This document shows, piece after piece, positions 35,346 through 49,044 of a stretch of DNA of 64,000 nt (within the stretch, counting starts at the first letter, position 1; the number at the start of each line of letters is the position of its first letter). Where the stretch lies: NCBI RefSeq assembly GCF_037975245.1, contig NC_092569.1, positions 16,600,001 through 16,664,000 on the forward strand. The letters are read 5' to 3'. This DNA comes from Apostichopus japonicus. Its lineage: Eukaryota > Echinodermata > Holothuroidea > Aspidochirotida > Stichopodidae. The notes below the pieces were generated by a model. That model ran no database searches. It was not told the origin of the DNA and was given only the letters and a program-made list of their open reading frames with translations. The translations under genes were made by a program, and so were the position numbers.

Positions 35346-37489
35346 TTGGTAATTGTATTGTTGCAAAGGTAATGATATAAAAGGAAAGACCACTCAATAT
35401 TCATTTGAGTTTCTGCAAAGTAAACATGGTTTGAAATTAACATTAAATGTAATACACAAGTTTAATAATATGAAAGTAAATCAATTGGCAAATTACGGAA
35501 AGTAGTCGTGTTGCGGCGTATATAAAGCATTGAATGGTTAAAACCCTTTGGTAAGATAAATTAATTTCAATTAGTTTTGTTTTAAGCAAAGAACTAAGCT
35601 ACCAGGAATTTTAGAGCTAAACTAAAACGGAATTTAAAACTTGCAAATTTGTCTATTGTTTTGTCTGATGTTATGACTATTAAACAATCTTATAAAAATG
35701 AAGGTCGAGTGACAATATGACATTGTTTAGTAACAGGGGTAGGGTAAGATGCAGGTTGCCCCCTCCTCCTTACTTATTGCTATTGTGATCGACAGTGGTA
35801 ATGCGACGCCCCGTCTGCGCATTTGCTACACCTACGTATGAACTCAAAAGCCATTTGCGGGATCGCTCTGGTTTATCAATTGAATTAGAAAACAAGAGTT
35901 TCAGATAATCAAATGATGGAATTTTTAGTCACATTTCTCTTTGTAAACCTTGAAGTATCTTTTACAAATATGGCATATTCACGAAATCCCTCCCCTCTAA
36001 ATTTACGAAATGTATTGAATTTCCATCTGGGAACCCTACGCTAAATAATAAATTAAAAGATTCCCCCAGTGACTTGGGTAGTGACTTGCATGGGACAGTG
36101 GTGAATCGAGGATTCCACAAAGGAAGGAGTGCTGCCCTGGTGTCATTAAAGCCGTCTCCTGTTCAGGGATTTTGTTGTTTTTTAACAATCAAAGAATGAA
36201 CAATTCAGACGCCAAAGAGTGCATTCTGATACATATTAAGACAAATTAAATAAATACAAGTAGTGCTAAATGCCAGTTTTTGCTAACAAATATTTCGTAT
36301 GATATTGAAAAAAAAGATGGGTGGACAGCCGTATAGAAGTAACTCAATTCTTCTCCAACTGAATAAGGAAAGTACCACGAATGATCCATTTACCCCGACT
36401 GACCATCTAAGGTAGAGATGGGGAGGGGGGGGGGTGAGGGCATGGTCTCTGTGAGCGATTATTATAAATTACGCTCCTACCTCAAATGGAAGAAGTGTGT
36501 TATATGTTTTTCTTAGCTAAGTTAACGCTCACCAAACTTCAATGTAAGTCCAGCATGTTCAAGGTTTTAACACGTGATATTTCTGCTCTTCTTGTGACTT
36601 GAAACTCCGAAATAGCTGGGTCTACTTCAAATAATTCTCCTTTTGTCTTACACACATACTAATTGTTAAACTACTGTTTCAATAGACACTATACATTTGT
36701 ATTGGTAACTGGCACGTTGGCTATACATGGCACGTAATTTTATATTCTCAAATGAAAATGTTTAGCCGCGACGAAGCCGAAAGGTTGTTCATTAAATCCC
36801 TTGAATCGACACAATTTCCTCAATTATGTTCGATATGTTAATGTACTTTAAAATGCAATAATCCAGAAACAAGCAAAGATAAACAAGATTTAGTATTTAA
36901 TATTGAATGATATCTTCATTTCGATGTAGTTTTAGCTAAATCAATTAATGCTCTTGCGGATGGTTATCTATTACTATTTATATCAACATTTTATATGGTA
37001 AAGGGTTTACTACGATTAACTGTCAAGTACTGTGTTAACAGTTATATTGATACTAACCTTAATAAGGATCATATTCACAGGTGTGTCAAAGTGTCTTTAT
37101 TTCTGTATCTATGGGGAGGGGGGGGGGGGGGAGTGGTAAGGGATGTAAAATACATACTTATAGGCAAAATCGTTTTTTTTTTGTAAAGAAATTTATAGAC
37201 TGGCTGCTTTCCAATAAATGTATCCCATGTTATGAGTTTCGTTTTGTTATGTGGAGTAAGGAATGTACCTTAAGTGATGAAATTTCATCAATTATGTTCA
37301 AATCGTTAATGTACTCTAAAATGCAATTATCCAGAAACAAGCAAATATAAACATGATCATATTGAATGATTTTTGAATTCCATGTTATTTTTGGCAAATT
37401 TATTGATACTTAGGCGGATGGTTATTTATTACTTACACTTTGGTAAGTTGTATGGTAATTTAACAGTTACATTCACTATAACCTTTAAG

Positions 37490-37803
37490 GGTGTGAAGAC
37501 TCGCGCAAAAAGAAACGTCTAATGCCGGTAATCTGACCTAGGTTCGAATGAGGTGTAACAGAAGTGTTAGACACCACCATCGATCCCCCAAAACACACAC
37601 ACAGCTTGCTACCATGGGTAATTAGAGACTAGTCTACAGTCAGTACATACAGCTGCGGTCAATACCCACAGCACAGTGTACAAACTATACAGCGATGGAC
37701 ATCTCAGGTCCAGCTAAAGATAACAAGGTATCATGTTTCATTACTGTACTGTCTGCATTTTGTAGCGACACGAACAAAACGTCACTTGCAAGCAACGGGA
37801 AGT
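37490..37803 (+). mobile_element. SINE-like element, duplicate copy
   Basis: Copy of 10298-10620 carried by the segmental duplication, with the B-box-like GGTTCGAATGA at 37541-37551. It is not an independent insertion. Confidence 0.33.
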
Positions 37804-38031
37804 TAACTTTTTCAGATGGCCGCACGCGGTTTGGGGCGAGTCTTCAATGCCTTTAAAGATATCATGAATGTTTATCAGAGTAACTATTTTCTACAGGGGG
37901 GGGGGGAGGGGGCAAGCTGCTTTCAATTAAAGGTGCTAACATTATTATCTTCGTCATCAGCTTACTGCTGTTTAAATATTCAACACACACAGGACAAAGG
38001 ATTTACACTCAGGGTGGATAATTACCTGACA

Positions 38032-38037
38032 TTTATT
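38032..38037 (-). terminator. Poly(A) signal AATAAA of FREP-4
   Basis: Same position relative to the stop as in FREP-2. Confidence 0.5.
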
Positions 38038-38192
38038 CAAAAAATATTATCAAGAAGCAGTTATCGGTTTTGACAGAGAGATATATTTAAAGTTGTTCGT
38101 CAAGTTAAATTTTCGTTCATTGTATTCGAAAGTTGTAAGTTCATTTTTCTAGAAGCACTCATTGATTGATGTTGCTGTCTGCGGCTGATGTA

Positions 38193-38443
38193 TCACACTG
38201 GACGTATCTTCATTTCTGCGTATTTTATGTTGTAATTACTTCCTGGAAGACTATACCAGTGGATGCTTTTGTAATTAGTACTTCCGGATGAGTAAAGTCC
38301 GTTGAGATTGACATTATAGTTATAAGTCTTGTACCACCACGCTCCATGATAATTCTGGGCCAGGTTATAACTACTATGTAGGTCGTTGTCACTGTCGAAT
38401 GTAGTAAATGACATGTTCCTGTAGTAAGCCATTCTATCATTCA
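38193..38443 (-). CDS. FREP-4 exon 5 (type I terminal exon)
   Basis: Same translation as 11001-11251: NLAQNYHGAWWYKTYNYN, no cysteine, stop TGA. Confidence 0.93.
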
Positions 38444-41400
38444 CTGTGAAAATGAAAACACGAGATGGAGATAAAATGCATGATCATATTTAAAATAGTT
38501 TTCAGTTATTTCCACACGGCATAAATTAAGAGACGGTTCATAGTATAATTTATGTAGAATTATTGATGAATGAAACACTGTCAAATTAAACAAACAGTTT
38601 TTTTTTTTAAATTTGTATTAATTCCCAAATAAATGTTGTATACACCGCTTGAAGGAATTGCTAGTGCCTTTAGATGAAACCCAAATTAATATTGATTTGC
38701 TTTATTATACTTTTGTGCTTTTTTCCCAACATTATAAGAACACAATGATATATTTTCATTGCAAACTGACAATTTCTTTACGATTATACTGGAACCCTTT
38801 CCAACGTCAATTAATACAAACAATAAAAACGGGACAAAATGGCTAAATTTAAACCAGTTTGTTGTCAGTATCCAATTTTCACATCACACGTTATGGATTA
38901 ATTTTTACTTTATGATACACATTATGTCTATGTCAAGTATTATATCGTTGCTACGACAATGGTACCGGTATGTGGGAACCGTATATAAAATTAAATTAAC
39001 CAATTATGAAGAACATTATTTTTTCATCAATGGTTTTATTTACCAAATTATTGTATTATTGTTTGAGAAGTCTTTAAAGATTTTTACTCTGTTATTATTC
39101 TATTTTCGTTACGATTCCATTGGAACGGATATGAGGTCTTTTTAATTATTAGAGAGGGTAAAAAAAATTATGGGATGATGGGCAGATGACAAGGAAGTTG
39201 GAATAGGTTTGTTGTTATCAATTACAATGCCTTATGTCACTGTAGGTATAAGTGTTTCACCCTGAGTTCATTTAAGGTATATCTTGCAACCTGAGTTCAT
39301 TTAAGGTGCGCATTGATCATGGATTCCAACCACAATTTCACCTGACCAGCTCTCTTCCGATTTGATAACAAACAGTGTTCTAATTGAATAAAAATAGTCA
39401 GTAATTGTCTATGACCGCCGGCTGTCTACGCTTTAGCTCCCAATTTATCGTTTATCACATGTAAGTATACTTTATTAAATCTCACATTCGAACATAATAA
39501 ATAAACCAAATATAATTCATATTTATGGATATATTAAAACAGTATGTTCAGACTGACAGCGTTGACGTGTTGGATTCTTCCGGTGTTTTTTTTTATAACA
39601 ACAGAAGTATAGTATAACGACCATTGCCCGGGAGGTTTGCAGTGTATCGTTGCAGATTTATGCAATGTTATTATAGACATGTAAATGAGTTCATCATCAT
39701 AGATATCGTTTTTGAGATGATCATTTCTAAAAGTCTGCGCATATGCTACATATTTGATGAATGATTACAATCACTAATGAACTGACAAATTTAAATACAC
39801 GGGTTATTTTGGCGACAAATGTTACAAAGGGAGGTAACGTATCAAGGTAGTTATGCATAATTTGGTAGAGGCGTTCATAATTTCCTTGCTAATATTTAGT
39901 CCTTTGTAAGGTATTGATGGTGACAAGCAAAATCCACGAGGTTAAATATATACGTACCTGTAGTGCTGGAGCTATCGTATTCTCCAAGGCCAACTAAACG
40001 ATACTTAGTCTCTTCATCGCTGATCCTAAACAGGTCGTACTTCGCAAAGTAGGGATCTCCATTCACGTTGTTTAAATCAATGCGAAGCATGTAATCCTTT
40101 TGGTTAGTTAAGAGTGATATTTTATCGTTGCCAAGCCAAAATTCCCTGTTCAGGAAACCAAAGCCATCTCGGTAATCATCCCAGTCTCTGTAAAATTCTA
40201 CGGAACCATCGACCCGGCGTTGGAAGACCTGGTTTAGTTGCAAAACAAAACATGTCATATTTGGTTTGAACATAATGAACCATTTGTACGATGTACGGGT
40301 TTGATTTATCAGTGTGGTTAGTTTTAATGGTTCGTCTTACGTTGAACAGATACTGTAACCTGTACACCATTTAGATTCTTCTTTTTCTGATGGAATACAT
40401 TTGGTATCATATAATTTATGCCCATATTGCGAACAGTATATGGCTTTAGAAACATTTTGAGGTTTCGAAAAACTGTCTCGCTACAAGAGGAAACAATCAT
40501 ACTTAGGAATATTAATGGTTACTCTGAAAGTTATAATTGAGCGTAATTAGAAATACATATCTAAGACGGTAAATTTGACACTAAGTAACGTTTTCCTGAG
40601 AATTAAATCAAGCTGAAAAAGATATGAATAAAGAATGCATGCCTTGTCAAACGAATCAGCACCTGTAACACACATAATCTGTATAAGGAATCGCTTTTTA
40701 CAGAACCAATAAAATATCAACATACTTCAGGAAGCAGAATAGAAATTAATTAAGGGTAATATATTTTTATGTTCTTACCGTCCAGCCTCCTCCGTCAATT
40801 GAGTTATTACAATAAACTTGAAAAGGTTCATTGGCTTCATCTGGCTTAATCAGATAAATTCCAGATTCAGAGGAACTCCCTTCACATTGGTCGTAAACTT
40901 CTTTACAATCTCGAGGATATTCTGGGTCTTGGTAGAAAAAGTAGGAGGAGTCTGAAGGAAAGAAAATGAAAAACTTGTAAGAAATAGATGCGAACAATTT
41001 TAAAGTGAACTACCAAACTCGACGTCCCGTTTACCGGTCTATCGATAAAATTGAAATTACGGTTTGCACAAAGAAAAAACTGTTTTTCAAAATATGACAC
41101 ATAAACCTTCCATACATTTTCTTGCTTGGAAGAACACCATTGAAGTAAACATTGTAAAATCGTAAAAGGAAACAACAAATAAACAGAAAAATCTTAAATG
41201 AAGTAACAGAATACAACCCCTCCCTCCTCCCACCGCAAGAAAAAAAAATCCTGATAAGTTCTGGTAACTATGTCTATTTAATTTAAAACGACAAATGTTG
41301 GCCTCCTTTTCACCGCCGCGACTAACATTAAAAGGCTTTCAGTATTTTGTTTACCTTTTTGCCTAGTGTTAAAAGCGTGTGGCTTTTGATTTTGAGATAT

Positions 41401-44400
41401 TTTTTTTTTCTTCACCAAATTACAAAAACCAGAGTACGTCAGAGTACTTAGGGTATAGTAGGTTTTGGTTCATATATAAATACCACATCAAGAAGCGTAA
41501 GTATTAACGCATATTAACCAAAAATATGTGAAGACCACAAAAACAGAAATCACCATCATTGTCAATCAATATCATTATTATGACTGATCGATTAAGTTTC
41601 TATAATACTGTTTTGATGATATTATTTTAAAACGGTACTGAATATTAAGTGAGATGAATACTATATATGTATTTATTCACCGATGGGTATCTCTATAATA
41701 ATAGTTTACTAAAGACATGAAACCCAAATTAAAAATTAAAATGGAAAAAAAAATCATACCGAAATTTTAAATGAAGTAATATAATTTTAAGTAGCTATGT
41801 TTGTTTAAGATTAATCGACAAATGTTGGCTTACTTTAGACCACCGCGAAACACATTAAAAGGCTCTCAATATTTTTACTATAAGTTGTTTCCAGCTAGCT
41901 TTTAAAGCGGGTAATTTTTTTTTACAGTATTTCTTGTAACCAAATTTAATTATCCACACTACGTCTTTAAATGAAGAAAGCATTTAAAAAATATTAACCA
42001 GTCGATGATAATATAAGGTAGTAGGTATTGGTGCATATTTAATTACCACATCACGAACGGAAGTATAACAGCATATGGAACAAATGCATTTCAATAAAGT
42101 AGAAATCGCAACAAGTGTCGATCAAAATCAATGATGTAGATGATTAATTAAGTTAGATGAATCCTATATATCGATGGGTACCTCTAAATTGACAAAATTG
42201 TAAAAATGTAAAAGATTTATGTTAGAATCATTGGAATAGTAAAGAACATATGAATAAGAATGATACATTTCTCTTACCTCCAGTGCTTCTTTTGTTCCTC
42301 ACAGAATTTTCCCGTCCAACATTCTAAAATGGAGATATGAAAATTGAAAATATAAAAGTCAACGAAGTCACTAAAAGGACATTCCGATAGGCGTGAGGGA
42401 CTCGTTTGTAAAGGGTACTTACTGCCGAAATCAATTCAGTTCCAAAGCATTTTTTAGTTGCTGCTAATCTTTGGTTAAAGTCCAATGTAGTGAAATCAGG
42501 GATCATTAACTATGTCACCATTAAGTCATCTTAATCATTTCACTGATAGAGAGGCATTTACTTTGACCCCAATCGTGTGACAAGGTTTATGTAATATTCG
42601 TACTAAGATATTTCTCTTTCACTCAGATATTATTTCCTTTGTAGGAAACATTACGGGAAATCAAGAGACACTATTCAACACTCTATTCCAACACAGTATA
42701 AGTATTCAATTAATAACGTATAAAGAACTATCGTTAAGCCGTGACATATTTTAATGAAAACAAAATGTGTTTCTATTCGATACTGTGTTGTCGTTGTGTT
42801 TACTTCTTGGCATGGAGGTTTGAAGACAAGCTTTTTACAATGTTTTTGAAACTATTAAGATGACAGAATGACTGAATAAATAAGTTACACACTCAACGCC
42901 ATTGTTGTCCTGTTTCTCGCCCTTTTACTGAATAACCTAGATAAAACAATAATATATGGCGCTTGAATTTTCGCGACATGAAGTGAGAAAGTAATATGAT
43001 TCGTTCTAGACGTTCACAATTTTCATAAATATATCTCATTTTAATGGTCATGTTTGTCTTTGTGTAGTTAAAAGGAAATACGACTATAGCAGTGCTTACT
43101 TGAATTTTTAGTTTAGTAAGAAATTGAGGATTGATGAAAATATTACGAATTGAGTTTCATGTACGTACAAATACATTTTGAATTATCCTATTTAAATGGG
43201 TCGCTTTCGTATCTCTGAGCCATATCTGCATTTTGTCAAGGGATCTTGTTTATTCTTATCATTTTTTCAGTATAAGCTGAATGGATTGGCCAGCAACAAC
43301 TTGCAACATAATTTACAATTTTTAGAAAGTTTTAAAATAGTACAAAGTATGGTGGGTACTCTCACCGTTTCTTGCTTTTAGGTTATGTTTGCTTATTAAG
43401 TTGTACTGTTCTGATCTTATGACACATATGATGTATTTGTTAATAATAATATTTAATACTTATTAAAACTCCCCCATAAACTTATACCACCGATACAATT
43501 TATTACAGTTTAAGCTTTTTAGAATGCATCATATTAATCAATTTTGTGTTTGAGAAATTAGAAAACTTCAACGCACTGATCTAGACAACATTTTATCATC
43601 AAAAGTGATATTCGAGTTTAATGTTGATCAAAAATTGTAATGGATTTTTCTCCAATTTTTAAAATGTTTCCAAAGATAAATCCTATTTGACTATTTGATA
43701 TAGACATAATTCCTTAGCATAAACTAACAGCGTTCCTCCAGCAGAATCTTTAATACAAATCCTGATCTAATCTAATAAGCGGAAAATTTATTTGAGAGAT
43801 AATTAACATGCCTTTATTACTAAATGCGATGCAACGATGATGTGAAACATTCTATACCCTTACAAGATATTTTAAACAGTCTCAGTCATAAACAAAATGT
43901 TCACTAAGTAGTAATACCGTAATAACGTACTTTTGACCAGACATATCAGACGTTTATCTTAAACACTATATCACATTAAGGCGATAAGTGGTTCTTGTTA
44001 TTTGTTTAAACTGTTATTAAAAGAATTTAAATTTCCATCGATATGTCGTCGATGTCATACCAAGGAAAACATGCTCTAAGAACACAGTAGAGAACAAACT
44101 ATTGTTTCTTTTGAGGTAAAAAAAATGTGTGACATTCATTTGTAGTGATACGGCTGACTTTGGCCAGACATATCCGAAGTTCATGTTTTAAACTTGATGA
44201 AATTAAGTCGAGATGTTTTCTTTTCAATTTTTTAAACTGCTATAAAAAGAAATTCTATCCAGATTTCCTTGATGAGATGTCAAGGAAGGAACGCGCTCAA
44301 AACACAGGGGAGAACAAACTACAATGTCGATTGATATAAACAATGACTCTCGCGGTAGAATAAATACATTTCTATAAAAGTGGGTATCCTGAGTAGATAT

Positions 44401-45500
44401 TCACAAATGCCAAAGTTCGTTGCTTTGTTTATTTAAACAATTAAGCAAATCAAACAACTTCATTCTTTTTTTCTACTTTTGATCTGCTTTAGTCTTAAAT
44501 GTAATAAACGGAATATAAATTATTGGATTTTATTTTCTTGATATATAGAAAACAGTCGTTTGAATCTTTCCCGCAACTTAAGTTTTTATCATTTATGAGT
44601 ATTTTTTATGTAAGACATCATTTAACCATTTAATATAACTTACCTAATCCGTTAATAAGAAAATGTTAAGTTTTATCGATTGCTTCAAATAGTTCCTATT
44701 ATTGTTTCAAGGCATTAAGTTATTGGTATTGCACTGTACCATGTATCTACCAAGTCACCTTCCGTCATGTAGTTTTTTAAAGTATATATTTGAATTGTCA
44801 AAAATGGATAATGGAACTATGTTTGTACTACATGATTGATGTACTAGCTTGGAAGCAAGTTAAAATGGCTCAAGGAAAAATTTCAATTAATCTTTGTTAA
44901 AGAATCCACGGTTATATCCTTACATATGATAAATATTTTCATGTTTTTTGTTATCGATGGTTGTTAAAGTTTATTTGCTATGTTGGACGAAATAATTAAA
45001 TACCCGTTTGAAACGTGATCGTTTCCACGATATATAGGCAAGTAACTCTCAATTTTAAATTGCTTATTGTATTCGTTAACAAAAGGAAATTCTTATCGCT
45101 GTTTCAGGTAAATAACTGATATTTAAACTCCTTTTCAAACCAAACTTATCTATGATATGGTGTAATATAATTGATTTTGTTTTATTGCGCACATGAGGTA
45201 GTTCACAATGAGAGTCTATTTTTTTTTTAATAAGTAGATTAAGTATAATATATATCAATACTTTAAAAATAGACAAATACATCAACTGAACATAGACAAT
45301 AAACTCAAACAGCATGGTAAAGAGAACTGAAAAATTGTATTAAGTTTAAAAATAATTGAGTTAGAAAATCATTTATCACAATTAAATATTCAACTTCAAC
45401 TTGAATTTGACAAAACATAAAAGAAACTTACGGTTTCTGCCTGGAAAGCTGGAAGTTGAGAGAAGAGTCCCAAAACACAAAATGTTAGGATGAACTGCAT
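38193..45500 (-). CDS. FREP-4: secreted fibrinogen-related protein, type I (complete, 269 aa)
   Basis: Exons 45432-45500, 42278-42323, 40779-40951, 39958-40228 and 38193-38443 (810 nt). The terminal exon matches FREP-2 residue for residue (no cysteine, DSDND loop intact), while exon 2 (NVGRENSVRNKRSTG), exon 3 (YQDPEY, KPDEANEP) and exon 4 (DWDDY, FLNREFW, GEYD) differ from FREP-2. The gene is therefore a mosaic whose join lies at the exon 4/intron 4 border. Intron 1 is 3108 bp against 3.8-3.9 kb in the others, because about 0.7-0.8 kb between the two halves of the internal duplication is missing. Its alternative exon 2b has an early stop. Splice sites are normal, and three mature cysteines are present. 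Confidence 0.92.
39958..40228 (-). CDS. FREP-4 exon 4
   Basis: [19 protein letters not shown] to [10 protein letters not shown]. The donor is GTACGT, just inside the right edge of the duplicated block. Confidence 0.93.
40779..40951 (-). CDS. FREP-4 exon 3
   Basis: [16 protein letters not shown] to GGGWT. Glu replaces Gly at KPDEANEP. The acceptor is CCTTCAG, a CTTCAG type shared with FREP-5 (CTACAG in FREP-1 to -3). Confidence 0.93.
42278..42323 (-). CDS. FREP-4 exon 2 (RNKR mini-exon)
   Basis: NVGRENSVRNKRSTG: Val replaces the Gly seen before RNKR in the other genes. Confidence 0.85.
42423..42468 (-). pseudogene. Alternative exon 2b relic of FREP-4 (stop at codon 5)
   Basis: 46 nt with AG and GTAAGT borders kept, but it reads ISSN and then TAA. 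A donor-side G to A change precedes the GT. Confidence 0.4.
44090..44150 (-). other. Deletion junction in FREP-4 intron 1
   Basis: Here sequence matching the first half of the internal duplication (AACAAACTATTGTTTC) passes directly into sequence matching the second (TTGTAGTGATACGG). This accounts for the short intron and fits recombination between the two halves. Confidence 0.5.
45432..45500 (-). CDS. FREP-4 exon 1 (signal peptide)
   Basis: MQFILTFCVLG to FQAET, the same protein as FREP-2. The donor is GTAAG at 45431-45427. Confidence 0.9.
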
Positions 45501-45609
45501 CTTGACGATTTTTTTCTGGTCTTAACGATCACAAATCTCAAGAAGGAATGAAGTAAACTTTCTGACAGCGAATCAGTTCAACCACTTTCTGAGCTTACCC
45601 TGCGTCCTA

Positions 45610-45633
45610 TGACGTGGTTGTTGACACGTGTCA
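45610..45633 (-). promoter_or_regulatory. FREP-4 promoter module
   Basis: TGACGTGG at 45610-45617 and the palindrome at 45622-45633, unchanged. Confidence 0.55.
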
Positions 45634-46217
45634 CCGAAGAGCTGATTAACCATTTACATTTATACTATTTGTGATAACCTGGATGATCACGTAAATAAAA
45701 ACATAAGCTAACAGTTTTTCTATTGTCCCTAAAGAGTAAAACTTATGACAATTACCATTGGTCTTTTATTATAGCTTTAAATGTATAGACGTAATGCGAT
45801 GAGAGGTCACATTAGTTTTAATACATTCTTGTACAATCGCAAACCAATTCAAAATATCTCTTTCGATAACACAGATAATATCGCATATATATTACACTCA
45901 GCTTATTAACCTTTTACCCATAAGTACTTCCGTAAGTTTGATTCCTAACGTACTACTTTCTATTAACTGAATTTCGTCTCCTGTAGCTTACCATCAACAG
46001 TTAAATGATGTTAAGGAAACTGATTAAAGGACCCTTTATGCAGTGCCCAAAAATTATAATATATATCTACAATCAAGAGGATACCACTTAACAGTATCAA
46101 ACCTCCATATCTAGGGAAACAGGAGTTTATTTTAATGAAATCCCACCCATGTTCTCTGCAAGTTGCCATGTTTTTGTGAAATTACACACAATGCAACGTT
46201 TGTGTGGCGTCACACGT

Positions 46218-46900
46218 GCACCTCGGCATAGTTAGATTTGCCGCTATGAAGATTCTCTCGAAGTACCGCTGCACACAAAACAACGCTCGCATACGGTATA
46301 TGCTGAAACTACTAAACTAACACTGATTTTCAAATTATTACAACTGTTGAATTGAACTGTATTATCCAGAAATCTAAAGAATAATAACTTAAGTCATCAC
46401 CATCTTGCGTTCGATTTTGAGTAATGTATACGAGATGTAGCCTAGACCTAAACAGTGTATCGTCCAATGTCCACAATCGTAGTTCAGGTAACAAGTATAG
46501 TCACAATTTAACTTAGTCATAGTAACACTACTCAACATACTGTGACTGCGATCATCACTTCGTCGATGAAAAGTATCGTTCATTCGAGCAATTCAACATG
46601 ACTGAGGCACACATTACCCCAGGTGAATATTGCGTACAACTGACTCCATCCTGCGACAAAGAATAGTAATTCCAGAAGAAATTGATTGAGCCGTAGTTTA
46701 AAATTCGAAAGCAAACAATGACAATCACTGTGCGTCTGTGTTGACAGTCATCTTGCAAAATACCAATTTACGCAAATTTATTAATAAACGACATTTAGCG
46801 TAAGTATGCATCTATCCTTCAAAATTGGTTAAATATTTTACATTAACATACATTTTGATGGTGTTTTACACTATTTAAAAAATATCCAAAGGTCTTACAA
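46218..46900 (-). repeat. 0.7-kb conserved spacer block, copy upstream of FREP-4
   Basis: It has two overlapping minus-strand open stretches of 67 and 64 codons (46555-46758 and 46389-46583). One contains SQDGVSCTQYSPGVMCASV, the other CDYTCYLNYDCGHWTIHCLG. They are in different frames, as expected for one frame broken by a frameshift. The protein is unidentified. Confidence 0.5.
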
Positions 46901-49044
46901 GTTGTGTAACAATTAACTATGTTAATATCATTTGAGTTGGCAACGCATTTTCAGGAACTCTCTCAGGTGCATGTATGACGTCGTAAACAGCTGATTATCT
47001 GCTTCCCTCTCCTCCAATATGGAAGAAAAGTGCGGATAAAGGGGATAATGGCCGGGAATTTGATTCTTTTTATTCAATGAATTCGTAAAAGAATGACATG
47101 ATAAAGGTCATTATTGTTGGCGTAAATATGTATACTGAAAGTATGTGAAGAGTCAATCAGGCAGTATTGCTCCCCATTAAGGTTAGTTTATACAAGGAGA
47201 AGGATTTATGTTTTTATAGTGTCTTTGTGAAGTTACCCTTACTACCAACATGTTAGAAAGGCAATGGAAGGGAGTTCTTTTAATGAATGGAATTTATGAC
47301 GTAAGACGACATCAATCATATCATACATTGTACAGTATGTGTACAGTAAACCTCTGAACATCTAAAACAATATGACAGCAGTGATCAAATGGTTTCATTG
47401 ATTTATTTCAGTTGGTCTTACTAAACAGTTGCATTGAAGTTAAGGCCGACACTGACTGTCTTTCCATCTTTTTAATAGAGTAATCGTGATATCGACTTGT
47501 GTCGGCGATTCTTCTATATGACCGATGAGAATGACGGAACTTTTTATCAATTGTTGCCTGTCACAAATACAAACATACAAGTGGTCTGAGCATTCAGTTT
47601 TTGTAGAAGACATGTGTAGAACTGCATAGAAAGAGAAGCAATGTGATAGCCAGAGCAGATTACGTCAACAGGAAAGATAAAGGAAATCATCCCCTGTAAA
47701 ATGATATACTAGCCTACAAGAATCATACATATTAACATATCAAGCCCATGTAGGAGTTATAAGTTTTTAGTTTATATTCGGTCGTCCTCTGTTTGAGAAA
47801 AACCAGTTTAGTGTCTTTCAAGTTACCTTTACAGTTTATCAGTGCTGAAATATTACACTACATTAGCAGGATGTGTTTTAGCTGGATACGTATGTATTCA
47901 GTAAAATTCTAAAAAAATTATGACTATATTTTATAGGCAGAGGAATATTTTCCCTTGTTTCTTTATTCAGACAGGTTTAAGTAAGTACTTACAATAAATA
48001 CATATTGGATATTCTTCATCCTTTGTTTGTGTGTACTGTATGTCTATACATACATACAGTGCCATACGAAGAAAGGAAAAGCATATATTTCGTTGTGGTG
48101 GGAGTACGAGGAAGGGGGGGGTGGATGGACGAATGTTATCTGTAGTCAATGATCACTTTTGCTCGATCTCTTTGCATCGGCGAAAATTGTACGAAGAAAA
48201 TGTATATAATTTTATTTGGAGATTTTTGTCGTGTTCAGTAGTACTATGGAAAAGTTTCTAAGAGATGATTTTATTTCTTTTAATCAGTTACTTTCGTGCA
48301 TTATGTGAGCAGCAATGGACAATAAAAGAACCGTAGTATCTATCCCAAGGTGAGGACTGCATTTACATGTATGTCCATTGACTCTTTAATGGTCTAATGA
48401 TTGATACAGACATGACACGCAAAGTGTGAAGGCATTCTGGTGTATGAGGACATGTTATTTTATGGACCGAGGGCGCTGTCATATATGGCCTAATGTATGT
48501 ATAATGAATCTTGTATAGAAATGCGCTTGGTGATTGTCTAGTTAAGGTTCCACTTGTGTGCAGTTTTGCCTAGGAAAAAAAGTGCTTCATGAAACACAAG
48601 TGTTTAAAACAGTTAGTCTAACTGGAATGTTCGAAAATATGTTTCAAAATATCTCTTAGTTCATAGTTGCTCCAGAAATATTTTATAATATTAATTATCA
48701 AAGCACGTTACTGTTATGATCTGCAGTCAGTCAATGAAACTTGCCAAGTTTCGCGGAAATAGTTTGACCCATATGACAGCGCTTGCTGTTAATTTTAGGC
48801 GTGGTTGGGGGGCCCCGTTGAATGCCTTAGGATGAATGCAGACGACACTTTTCCTTTGCAGGTACCACAACAGAAAAAAAGGAGCTAAGATGACCAAATG
48901 TAATGATGGTTTTAGCATAATATCAGTTACCATCATCTGTCTTTATGCCGTTATGTGAAAGAGAATAATTTAAGATAGTGAGGACTGAAGGTGATATAAC
49001 CCATTTTATACATTCTTTGGTTAAATGTTGATATTACTCCGAGC

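Larger units (their letters stand above)
32790..38192. other. Intergenic spacer FREP-4/FREP-3 (type I), no gene seen
   Basis: Duplicate of 5566-11000. Differences are mainly G-run lengths (33547-33560, 37118-37131), a short deletion near 34830 relative to 7600-7630, and scattered substitutions. Confidence 0.75.
27231..39945. repeat. Recent segmental duplication, right copy
   Basis: Partner of 1-12750. It spans FREP-3 exons 1-3, the type I spacer, and FREP-4 exon 5 with intron 4. At 39945 the sequence (GAGGTTAAATATATACG) departs from the left copy (GAGGTTTTATATTTACG). FREP-3 itself, at 26612-26632, resembles the left copy there. Confidence 0.9.
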
